Shown one piece after another: positions 1 to 5,586 of a DNA stretch of 5,658 bases. The stretch covers positions 1-5,658 of the forward strand of contig JADFSZ010000119.1 in NCBI GenBank assembly GCA_022560555.1, written 5' to 3'. Source of the DNA: PVC group bacterium. Lineage in GTDB: Bacteria > GCA-001730085 > JADFSZ01. The notes beneath the pieces were generated by a model. It saw only the letters and a list, made by a program, of their open reading frames with translations, ran no database searches and was not told the origin of the DNA. Every line of letters begins with the position of its first letter. Within the stretch, counting starts at the first letter, position 1. Position numbers and translations under genes: made by a program.

Positions 1-1
1 A

Positions 2-955
2 GGTTCTTATGTCCCTGAGCGGGTTCTGACCAATAAGGATCTGGAAAAGATGGTTGATACCACGGACGAGTGGATTGTGAGTCGTACCGGAATCAAGGAA
101 CGGCGCATCGCGAGCGAGGATGAAGTTACATCGGATCTCGGAGCTTATGCCGCTAGAAACGCGTGCAAGATGGGAGGGATTTCCCTTGATGACATCGATC
201 TGATCCTTGTTTCAACCATTACCCCGGATATGGGTTTTCCCAGCACGGCATGTTTTGTTCAACAAAAACTCGGTATTAAAAATATTCCTTGTATGGATAT
301 CAGTGCCGCGTGCGCGGGATTTGTTTACTCTTTGGATTTAGCAGTCAAATATGTAAACTCGGGTGATTATAAAACGGTTTTGGTGATCGGAGCGGAAATC
401 ATATCCCGAATAACGGATTGGCAGGATCGAAACACATGTATTCTTTTTGGAGACGGAGCTGGTGCGGTGCTTGTAAGAGATGTTCCTGACGGCAGAGGGG
501 TTATTAAAACTGTTTTAGGGGCTGACGGAACATATGTCGAATACCTCAATATGCCGGGAGGCGGAACAAGACACCCGGCGTCACACCGTACCGTGGATGA
601 AAGACTTCATTTTTTGAAAATGAAAGGGAACGACATATTTAAGCTTGCCGTCAAGTCAATGGTAAATGCGCTAACTGATGTTCTTGAAAAAGCGGGAGTT
701 TGTCCGGGCGATGTGGATTTATTTATTCCGCATCAGGCGAATCGCCGAATTATTACGGCTCTGGCTTCTAAATGCAAAATCCCTCTTGATAGAGTGTATA
801 TGAATTTGGAAATGCGCGGCAATATTTCGGCGGCTTCCGCCATCGTTGCTCTTGATGATGCTTACAAAGAAGGCCGGATTAAGGAAGGTATGCTGATTGC
901 GTTTGTTGCTTTTGGGGGAGGGCTGACATGGGGAGCAAGTTTGGTGCGGTGGTAA
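2..955 (+). CDS. fabH: 3-oxoacyl-ACP synthase III (KAS III, FabH), 5' end cut by the window edge
   Basis: FabH starts each fatty-acid chain in the cytoplasm by condensing acetyl-CoA (or another short acyl-CoA) with malonyl-ACP. The open frame runs from base 2, where the first visible residues GSYVPERVLTNKDLEKMVDT match the usual FabH N-terminus. The ATG at base 50 is therefore an internal methionine, and only a few N-terminal residues are missing. About 317 residues are visible, close to the usual full length. The catalytic triad is present: Cys in DISAACAGF (codon 311-313), His in IPHQANRR (codon 731-733) and Asn in RGNISAAS (codon 821-823). The Gly-rich end FGGGLTWGASLVRW is typical. One oddity is that the usual GNTSAAS reads GNISAAS here. 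The gene ends directly against a perfect palindrome and is separated from fabD by an unusual 205-base gap. In many bacteria plsX lies upstream of fabH, but that region is outside this window. Confidence 0.97.
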   Translation, partial: GSYVPERVLTNKDLEKMVDTTDEWIVSRTGIKERRIASEDEVTSDLGAYAARNACKMGGISLDDIDLILVSTITPDMGFPSTACFVQQKLGIKNIPCMDISAACAGFVYSLDLAVKYVNSGDYKTVLVIGAEIISRITDWQDRNTCILFGDGAGAVLVRDVPDGRGVIKTVLGADGTYVEYLNMPGGGTRHPASHRTVDERLHFLKMKGNDIFKLAVKSMVNALTDVLEKAGVCPGDVDLFIPHQANRRIITALASKCKIPLDRVYMNLEMRGNISAASAIVALDDAYKEGRIKEGMLIAFVAFGGGLTWGASLVRW

Positions 956-979
956 TTTTTCGCGGGTCCCGCGAAAAAT
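955..979. repeat. Perfect 25-base palindrome abutting the fabH stop codon
   Basis: The arms ATTTTTCGCGGG (955-966) and CCCGCGAAAAAT (968-979) are exact reverse complements around a single T at 967. As RNA this would fold into about 11 base pairs with a 3-base loop. The first base of the left arm is the last A of the fabH TAA stop. No T-run follows the hairpin; the T-run lies inside the 5' arm and the A-run inside the 3' arm. It is therefore not a textbook Rho-independent terminator on either strand. It may still protect the fabH mRNA 3' end, weaken readthrough, or be one end of a dispersed intergenic repeat. Confidence 0.85.
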
Positions 980-980
980 A

Positions 981-1015
981 GTTGGGAGTCAGGAGTTCGG
1001 AGCCGGGAGATAAGA
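981..1015. repeat. Degenerate heptamer tandem array, consensus GTTCGGA
   Basis: Five consecutive 7-base units begin at 981, 988, 995, 1002 and 1009. They match GTTCGGA at 6, 5, 7, 4 and 4 of 7 positions, and every unit begins with G and ends with A. The array begins one base after the palindrome ending at 979. Its consensus is the reverse complement of the second array at 1070-1097, so the two form an inverted pair. The best local complementarity is AGTTCGGAG (994-1002) with CTCCGAACT (1090-1098). The function is unknown; it looks like a decayed intergenic repeat element rather than coding sequence. Confidence 0.6.
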
Positions 1016-1069
1016 GATTGAGTTTAACAGATTGATAAATCGCAAGATCAGTCAGTGGATGCTTTTTTC

Positions 1070-1097
1070 TCCGAACACCGAACTGAAAACTCCGAAC
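1070..1097. repeat. Heptamer tandem array, consensus TCCGAAC, inverted relative to 981-1015
   Basis: Four consecutive 7-base units begin at 1070, 1077, 1084 and 1091 and match TCCGAAC at 7, 6, 4 and 7 of 7 positions. This consensus is the exact reverse complement of the GTTCGGA unit in the array at 981-1015. The 54-base spacer between the arrays (1016-1069) holds a 7-base direct repeat AGATTGA (1015-1021 and 1029-1035) and a T6 run (1063-1068), but no gene. Together the arrays could fold into an imperfect long hairpin. Confidence 0.65.
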
Positions 1098-1104
1098 TAA
1101 AGAA

Positions 1105-1164
1105 ATGCGTTACATGAAAAAAATAAATTTATGTGTACGAATTAATAAAAAATCCGACCAGTGA
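1105..1164 (+). other. Possible short upstream ORF overlapping the fabD start
   Basis: An ATG at 1105, with a second in-frame ATG at 1114, opens a 19-codon frame encoding MRYMKKINLCVRINKKSDQ. It ends with TGA at 1162-1164. That stop shares the four bases GTGA (1161-1164) with the GTG start of fabD, which is the geometry seen in translationally coupled gene pairs. There is no strong Shine-Dalgarno site before either ATG, and short frames in AT-rich leaders arise often by chance. I cannot show that it is translated. It is listed because fabD itself lacks a visible Shine-Dalgarno site, so coupling from this frame would explain how fabD is initiated. Confidence 0.25.
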
Positions 1165-2111
1165 TTATCAATAAGAAAATTGCATTTCTTTTCCCCGGCC
1201 AGGGGGCGCAGTATCCCGGGATGGGAAAAGATATTTATGACGGCGATAAAAAATTAAGCGAATATTTTGATCATTTATGTTCCAAAGTTAATTTTGATTT
1301 AAAAAAGATTTGCTTTGAAGGCCCCGTTGAACTTTTATCCAGAACAGACTACAGTCAGCCTGCTATTTTTGCGGTAAGCTTGTTGTGTTTGAAATATTTC
1401 GAAAACAGTATTTCCTCATTTTGTCCGGTTTTTACAGCGGGGTTATCTCTGGGGGAGTACGCGGCTCTTGTTGCAAGCCGGGTTCTTACGCCGGATGAAG
1501 GGATGAATCTGGTCGCCAAAAGAGCTCGCCTGATGCATGAGGCAGGCGCAAAAAATCCGGGAAGGATGGCATCTGTGATCGGTCTTGACGAGGCCGTTAT
1601 TCAAGAGATCTGTTCGGGCTTGTGCGAAGGCGGGAATTATGTATGTGTGGCCAATCTCAATTGCCCCGGACAAATTGTTGTGTCAGGATCCATATCGGGT
1701 TTAGAAAAGTTTCAACCACTGGCATTATCAGCGGGGGCGCGGCAGTTTGTGTTTTTAAAAGTCAGCGGAGCGTTTCACTCTGATTTGATGAAAGATGTTG
1801 TTGAAGAATTTAGTCACGTTTTAAGTTTCGTAGATTTTAAAACCGCAAAAATACCTGTGATCTCGAATGTCACAGCGGATGTTGTTAGAGATAAAGCGGA
1901 ATATCAGTTTGTGTTGGCTTCTCAATTGTCATCCCCTGTCTTGTGGCAAGCGAGTGTAGAGCGAATGATTCAATCGGGGGTTGAAACGTTTGTTCAAATG
2001 GGTCCGGGAAAAATCTTAAAAGGGCTTATTCGAAGAATTGACAAGAGAAAATCAGTCATTAATGTTGAGTGTTTAAATGATTTACAACAATTTCAAGAAT
2101 GGTTAAAATGA
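1161..2111 (+). CDS. fabD: Malonyl-CoA:ACP transacylase (FabD)
   Basis: FabD transfers malonyl from CoA to the phosphopantetheine thiol of AcpP and so supplies the extender unit for FabH and FabF. The 316 residues fit the usual family length of slightly over 300. Visible motifs are the N-terminal FPGQGAQYPGMG (residues 11-22), the nucleophile elbow GLSLGEY with Ser96, the substrate-carboxylate Arg121 in KRARLMHEA, and the catalytic His206 in VSGAFHSDLM. The elbow has Leu where the Escherichia coli enzyme has His (GHSLGEY), a variant I recall from other bacterial FabDs. The GTG start at 1161 is chosen because in-frame stops lie just upstream (1143 and 1146) and it puts the GQG motif at the usual distance. 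No Shine-Dalgarno site precedes it. fabG follows 39 bases after the stop, consistent with one operon. Confidence 0.96.
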   Translation: MIINKKIAFLFPGQGAQYPGMGKDIYDGDKKLSEYFDHLCSKVNFDLKKICFEGPVELLSRTDYSQPAIFAVSLLCLKYFENSISSFCPVFTAGLSLGEYAALVASRVLTPDEGMNLVAKRARLMHEAGAKNPGRMASVIGLDEAVIQEICSGLCEGGNYVCVANLNCPGQIVVSGSISGLEKFQPLALSAGARQFVFLKVSGAFHSDLMKDVVEEFSHVLSFVDFKTAKIPVISNVTADVVRDKAEYQFVLASQLSSPVLWQASVERMIQSGVETFVQMGPGKILKGLIRRIDKRKSVINVECLNDLQQFQEWLK

Positions 2112-2137
2112 CCCCTTGTTTATCAGTATAGGGCGCG

Positions 2138-2143
2138 AAAGGG
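2138..2143 (+). promoter_or_regulatory. Shine-Dalgarno site of fabG
   Basis: AAAGGG lies seven bases before the ATG at 2151. It supports that start, which also places the Rossmann glycine motif at the usual distance from the N-terminus. Confidence 0.7.
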
Positions 2144-2150
2144 AAAAGGC

Positions 2151-2903
2151 ATGGTTTGTGATTTGAAAGATAAAATTACGATTGTAACGGGCGGCGGGCG
2201 CGGGATTGGAAAAGAAATCTCTCGGTATTTTGCCCAAGCGGGCTCAAAAGTCGTGATTTGTAGTCGAAATCTCAAAAATTCTAACGAGACAGCTGATGAA
2301 ATCATGAAGTCCGGAGGAGAAGCCCTTGCTCTGCAAGTAGATGTAGCTAGTGGGACTTCCGTCAAAGAGTCTGTCCAAAAAGTGCTTGACAAATATGGGC
2401 GCCTTGATATACTCGTCAACAATGCCGGCATTACCCGGGACGGACTGCTTATGCGAATGGAAGAGTCCGATTGGGATGAAGTTATGGCAGTAAATCTCAA
2501 AGGAACCTTTCATTTCATAAAGGCTGTGTTGCGCCCGATGATGAAACAAAGAAGCGGCCGTATTGTGAGCATCACTTCAATCGTCGGAATGATGGGAAAT
2601 GCCGGTCAAGCGAACTATGCGGCTTCAAAAGCAGGAATTATCGGATTGACAAAATCAATCGCGAAGGAAGTTGCGTCGAGATCGATAACTGTGAATGCGA
2701 TTGCTCCTGGTTTTATTGACACAGACATGACGAGTCAACTTTCAAAAGAGCGGCAAGACGCCATGCTTAAAATGATTCCATTGGGTCGATTCGGGACCCC
2801 GATGGATGTTGCCAAGCTGGCGCTTTTTTTATGCTCTGATTTAGCAAATTATATAACGGGAGAAGTGATCAGGGTAGATGGCGGAATGGCTATGTCTGTT
2901 TAA
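2151..2903 (+). CDS. fabG: 3-oxoacyl-ACP reductase (FabG)
   Basis: FabG is a short-chain dehydrogenase/reductase that uses NADPH to reduce 3-oxoacyl-ACP to (R)-3-hydroxyacyl-ACP, the first reduction of each elongation cycle. The 250 residues are a near-standard length. The cofactor motif TGGGRGIG is at residues 13-20, and Arg39 after strand 2 (ICSRN) fits NADPH preference. NNAGITRD follows at 90-97. The catalytic tetrad is Asn115, Ser143, Tyr156 and Lys160, the last two in NYAASK. APGFIDTDMT (185-194) and the C-terminal TGEVIRVDGGMAMSV are typical of FabG. SDR enzymes are easily misassigned, but the close match along the whole length and the position between fabD and acpP make FabG secure. 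The next gene starts 48 bases later, with no terminator seen. Confidence 0.96.
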   Translation: MVCDLKDKITIVTGGGRGIGKEISRYFAQAGSKVVICSRNLKNSNETADEIMKSGGEALALQVDVASGTSVKESVQKVLDKYGRLDILVNNAGITRDGLLMRMEESDWDEVMAVNLKGTFHFIKAVLRPMMKQRSGRIVSITSIVGMMGNAGQANYAASKAGIIGLTKSIAKEVASRSITVNAIAPGFIDTDMTSQLSKERQDAMLKMIPLGRFGTPMDVAKLALFLCSDLANYITGEVIRVDGGMAMSV

Positions 2904-2936
2904 CGTATGCAGGTAATTTTTATTTTTTAAGTCCTG

Positions 2937-2944
2937 AAAGGAGG
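2937..2944 (+). promoter_or_regulatory. Strong Shine-Dalgarno site of acpP
   Basis: AAAGGAGG sits seven bases before the ATG at 2952. It is one of the two strongest ribosome-binding sites in the window, which suits acyl carrier protein, usually one of the more abundant cell proteins. Confidence 0.85.
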
Positions 2945-2951
2945 AACTTGA

Positions 2952-3194
2952 ATGTCAGCTGAAGTGGATAAAAAAGTAAAAGGAATTATTGTTGAGCAAT
3001 TGGGTGTGTCTGAAAACGAGGTGGTTCCTACGGCTTCTTTTTTAGATGATTTAGGAGCGGATTCTTTAGATACTGTTGAAATGGTCATGGCTCTTGAAGA
3101 GGAATTCAATATTGAAATTCCGGATGAAGACGCGGAAAAGATGACAACAGTCCAAGAAGCCATGAATTATATCAATTCAAAAACCTCTTCTTGA
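2952..3194 (+). CDS. acpP: Acyl carrier protein (AcpP)
   Basis: AcpP is the small acidic carrier that holds growing acyl chains as thioesters on a 4'-phosphopantetheine arm and shuttles them between FabD, FabH, FabG, FabF and the other synthase enzymes. The 80-residue length is typical. The attachment site is Ser38 in [18 protein letters not shown] (codon 3063-3065), at the start of helix II, the acidic face that docks partner enzymes. The N-terminal helix and the [19 protein letters not shown] loop also match the family. Helix III and IV sequences such as [18 protein letters not shown] are standard. A holo-ACP synthase would be needed for activation and is not in this window. The start is fixed by the strong ribosome-binding site. 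fabF begins 13 bases after the stop, so the two are probably translated from one message. Confidence 0.98.
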   Translation: MSAEVDKKVKGIIVEQLGVSENEVVPTASFLDDLGADSLDTVEMVMALEEEFNIEIPDEDAEKMTTVQEAMNYINSKTSS

Positions 3195-3207
3195 TTTTCC
3201 TTCCATT

Positions 3208-4446
3208 ATGAATAATGTGCGTGTCGTCGTTACTGGTATGGGGGTGATCAGTCCCGTTGGTAACGATATTGAAACTTTTTGGAGGTGTTTATGTCAAGGG
3301 CAATCCGGGATTGTTCCTGTGACGAGTTTTGATGCCGCAAAATTTCCTTCTCGAATAGCAGGAGAGGTCAAGGATTTTGATCCCTCTTGTTTTGTCGAAA
3401 AAAAAGATATTAAAAAGATGGACAAGTTTGTCCAATACGGGATGGCTGCGGCAAAAATGGCGATTGAAGATGCCGGCTTGGATATCCATCAGGAAGATCC
3501 GCATAAAGTCGGTGTTGTGGTCGGATCCGGTATTGGCGGTCTGGAATCGATTGAAAAACAACATAATGTGTATTTGGATAAGGGGCCCGGGCGAATGAGC
3601 CCTTTTCTTATTCCGATGTTGATATCTAATATTCTCCCGGGTTTTATTTCCATGTATTACGGCATGAAAGGACCAAATTTTTCTGTGGTTACGGCATGCG
3701 CGACAGGAAATCATACGATAGGCATTTCGTTGGATCTGCTTAGGCACGGAAAGGCCGATGTGATGATTTGTGGTGGCGCGGAAGCGGCTAATACGCGCTT
3801 GGCCTTCGGGGGATTTTGTGCTATGAGAGCCTTATCACAAAGGAATGACGAACCACAAAAAGCCAGCCGGCCTTTTGATAGAGATCGGGATGGTTTTGTC
3901 ATGAGTGAGGGAGCCGGCATTCTCATATTAGAAACTTTGGAGCACGCCCAAAAACGGAAGGCTCGTATGTATGCCGAAGTGAAGGGTTTTGGTATGACAG
4001 CCGATGCTTTTCATATTACGAAACCCGCCCCCAACGCGGAAGGATCCGTTCGTGCCATGAAACTTGCGATTGAAGACGCTCAAATCCCTAAAGAAAAAAT
4101 AAGTTACATTAACGCGCACGGGACATCGACAAAATACAATGATGTGTATGAAACGGTAGCGATCAAACAGGTTTTTGGCGATCACGCAAAAAAAATTCCT
4201 ATCAATTCAACAAAATCTATGACGGGACATATGTTAGGCGCCGCAGGCGGTATTGAGAGTATTGTATCCATTCTGTCGATCGGCCGAGGTCAAATTCATC
4301 CTACTATCAATCTTGACAATCCTGATCCGGAATGTGACTTGGATTATGTCGCGCATACCTCAAGGGACATCAAGCTGGAAACTGTTTTATCAAATTCTCT
4401 GGGCTTCGGCGGTCATAACGCGGCCCTGATATTTTCTAAGTTATAA
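3208..4446 (+). CDS. fabF: 3-oxoacyl-ACP synthase II (KAS II, FabF)
   Basis: FabF elongates acyl-ACP by two carbons using malonyl-ACP. The 412 residues match the family. The catalytic triad is Cys164 in VTACATG, His304 in NAHGTST and His341 in KSMTGHMLGAAGG, with the supporting Lys336. This Cys-His-His pattern identifies a KAS I/II enzyme rather than FabH. GVVVGSGIGGLESIE (102-116), SRPFDRDRDGFVMSEGAG (220-237) and the C-terminal SNSLGFGGHNAALIF are also characteristic. The usual HGTSTP segment reads HGTSTK here. The ATG at 3208 gives the expected N-terminus (VVVTGMGVISPVGND), but the 13-base gap from acpP contains no Shine-Dalgarno site. Coupling to acpP translation is a likely explanation. 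FabF rather than FabB is favoured by the acpP-fabF pairing and by length. Confidence 0.97.
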   Translation: MNNVRVVVTGMGVISPVGNDIETFWRCLCQGQSGIVPVTSFDAAKFPSRIAGEVKDFDPSCFVEKKDIKKMDKFVQYGMAAAKMAIEDAGLDIHQEDPHKVGVVVGSGIGGLESIEKQHNVYLDKGPGRMSPFLIPMLISNILPGFISMYYGMKGPNFSVVTACATGNHTIGISLDLLRHGKADVMICGGAEAANTRLAFGGFCAMRALSQRNDEPQKASRPFDRDRDGFVMSEGAGILILETLEHAQKRKARMYAEVKGFGMTADAFHITKPAPNAEGSVRAMKLAIEDAQIPKEKISYINAHGTSTKYNDVYETVAIKQVFGDHAKKIPINSTKSMTGHMLGAAGGIESIVSILSIGRGQIHPTINLDNPDPECDLDYVAHTSRDIKLETVLSNSLGFGGHNAALIFSKL

Positions 4447-4469
4447 TTTGATAATAGGCATCGATTTTT

Positions 4470-4476
4470 AAGGAGG
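4470..4476 (+). promoter_or_regulatory. Strong Shine-Dalgarno site of the PilT/PilU-family gene
   Basis: AAGGAGG lies eight bases before the ATG at 4485 and fixes that start. It indicates independent initiation even though the gene probably shares a transcript with fabF; the 38-base gap shows no hairpin or promoter that I could recognise. Confidence 0.8.
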
Positions 4477-4484
4477 TTGGAATC

Positions 4485-5576
4485 ATGAAAAGCTTGGATG
4501 AAATTCTAAAAAAGCTAGTTGAACTTAAAGGATCCGATTTATACCTCATCCCCGGAAATTGCCCCACAATTCGTATCGATGACAAGATGATCAGTGTTGA
4601 GGGATGTGCCAGGCTCACTTCCGAGGATACCAAAACGATGATCAAACATATTTTAAGCCCGGCACAGTTAAAGTCTTATGAGGAAACAAAGGAATGCAAT
4701 GTTGCTTACAGTGTTGATAAAATGGGACGGTTCCGTGTGAATGCCTTTGTGCAAAGAAGCACACCAGGACTTGTGCTCAGAAGAGTCGCAACCGAAATCC
4801 CAACAGTAGAAGAGTTGGGTTTGCCATCTGTTCTGGAAGATTTTTCCGAAGAGAAGCGGGGGCTTGTTCTGGTGACAGGGGCCACAGGTACGGGGAAATC
4901 TACAACTCTCGCGGCGATGATAGGCCATCGCAATAGGACCAAAGAGGGCCATATCATCACGATCGAGGATCCGCTCGAATTTCTGCACACATCTAAGAAG
5001 AGCATTGTTTCGCAAAGAGAAGTTGTGATAGACACAGAATCATACCGGGAAGCTTTAAGAAACGCCTTGCGGCAAGCACCTGATGTGATTCTTATCGGAG
5101 AAATGCGGGATTTAGAGAGTGTTGAGATGGCCATCAATTTTGCGGAAACGGGTCACTTGGTTATGAGCACACTGCACTCAACAAACGCATACCAGAGCTT
5201 GCAGCGTATCATGCAATTTTTTCCTTCGGAAGAGCATAAGGGTGTCCAGTATCAGTTGTCGCTCAATTTAAAAGCTATTGTTTCTCAACGGCTTATTCAA
5301 AAGCAGGACAAATCAGGCCGTGTTGTGGCCTGTGAAATTATGGTTGTGTCTCAACGTATCAGGGATCTTATTGCCGAAGGAAATTTTGGCGGCATTAAAG
5401 ATGCCATGGTAACGACGGATTATAAAGGTATGCAGACATTCGATGAGCATATTTACCGTCTCTGGAAGGAGAAGGTTATCTCAGAAGAAGAGGCCATCAT
5501 AAACTCGGATAACCCTAATGATTTAAAGTTGCGAATTAAGGGAGTTTCAACGGCCTCTATACGCGTCGATCGCTAA
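4485..5576 (+). CDS. pilU: Type IVa pilus retraction ATPase, PilT/PilU family (PilU-like)
   Basis: This is a hexameric secretion-superfamily ATPase of the kind that powers pilus depolymerisation and twitching at the inner-membrane base of the machine. The 363 residues contain an N-terminal PAS-like domain (about 1-110, with GSDLYLIPG and FRVNAFVQR) and the ATPase core. The core shows Walker A GATGTGKST (132-140), the Asp box ITIEDPLEFLH (158-168), Walker B with Glu206 in VILIGEMRD (201-209) and the His box GHLVMSTLHSTNA (223-235). Traits favouring PilU over PilT are LRQAPDVI (PilT usually has LREDPD), GHIITIEDP, FFPSEEHK and the C-terminal SDNPNDLKLRIKG. There is no transmembrane segment or signal peptide, as expected. 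One oddity is QREVVIDT where QREVG is usual. No other pilus gene is visible here. The PilT versus PilU choice comes from recalled family motifs, so the symbol is less certain than the family. Confidence 0.9.
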   Translation: MKSLDEILKKLVELKGSDLYLIPGNCPTIRIDDKMISVEGCARLTSEDTKTMIKHILSPAQLKSYEETKECNVAYSVDKMGRFRVNAFVQRSTPGLVLRRVATEIPTVEELGLPSVLEDFSEEKRGLVLVTGATGTGKSTTLAAMIGHRNRTKEGHIITIEDPLEFLHTSKKSIVSQREVVIDTESYREALRNALRQAPDVILIGEMRDLESVEMAINFAETGHLVMSTLHSTNAYQSLQRIMQFFPSEEHKGVQYQLSLNLKAIVSQRLIQKQDKSGRVVACEIMVVSQRIRDLIAEGNFGGIKDAMVTTDYKGMQTFDEHIYRLWKEKVISEEEAIINSDNPNDLKLRIKGVSTASIRVDR

Positions 5577-5577
5577 C

Positions 5578-5581
5578 AGGG
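5578..5581 (+). promoter_or_regulatory. Shine-Dalgarno site of the last, partial gene
   Basis: AGGG ends five bases before the ATG at 5587, within the 10-base gap after the ATPase stop. It supports this start and tight co-transcription with the preceding gene. Confidence 0.55.
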
Positions 5582-5586
5582 TAAAA

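Noticed and set aside
367-549. Minus-strand open frame inside fabH
   Set aside because: It lies fully inside a gene with all catalytic motifs on the + strand, and its translation shows no recognisable domain. It is a shadow frame.
50-955. ATG at 50 as the true start of fabH
   Set aside because: The frame is open from base 2, and the 16 upstream residues match the conserved FabH N-terminus. The ATG encodes the internal Met of the conserved EKMVDTTDEW segment.
981-1097. A CRISPR array
   Set aside because: The units are only 7 bases, contiguous without spacers, degenerate, and inverted between the two arrays. This is unlike CRISPR repeats and spacers.
956-1160. A sigma-70-type promoter or a FapR-like fatty-acid regulator operator before fabD
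   Set aside because: The AT-rich stretch includes a 10-base palindrome ATAAATTTAT (1123-1132) and TTGATAAAT-like words. However, no convincing -35/-10 pair with proper spacing and no known fatty-acid regulator operator could be recognised by eye.
2123-2549. Two overlapping minus-strand frames opposite fabG
   Set aside because: The Ser-rich, motif-free translations are what the complement of a conserved coding region gives. There is no ribosome-binding site or protein family to support them.
3289-3747. 152-residue minus-strand frame opposite fabF
   Set aside because: It is long, but it sits entirely within the FabF coding region and its composition (rich in Arg, His, Ile and Asn) resembles no family I know. 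It is treated as a chance antisense frame.
4668-5137. Two minus-strand frames opposite the PilT/PilU-family gene
   Set aside because: They overlap the Walker A, Asp-box and Walker B coding region, which is clearly + strand. No independent support.
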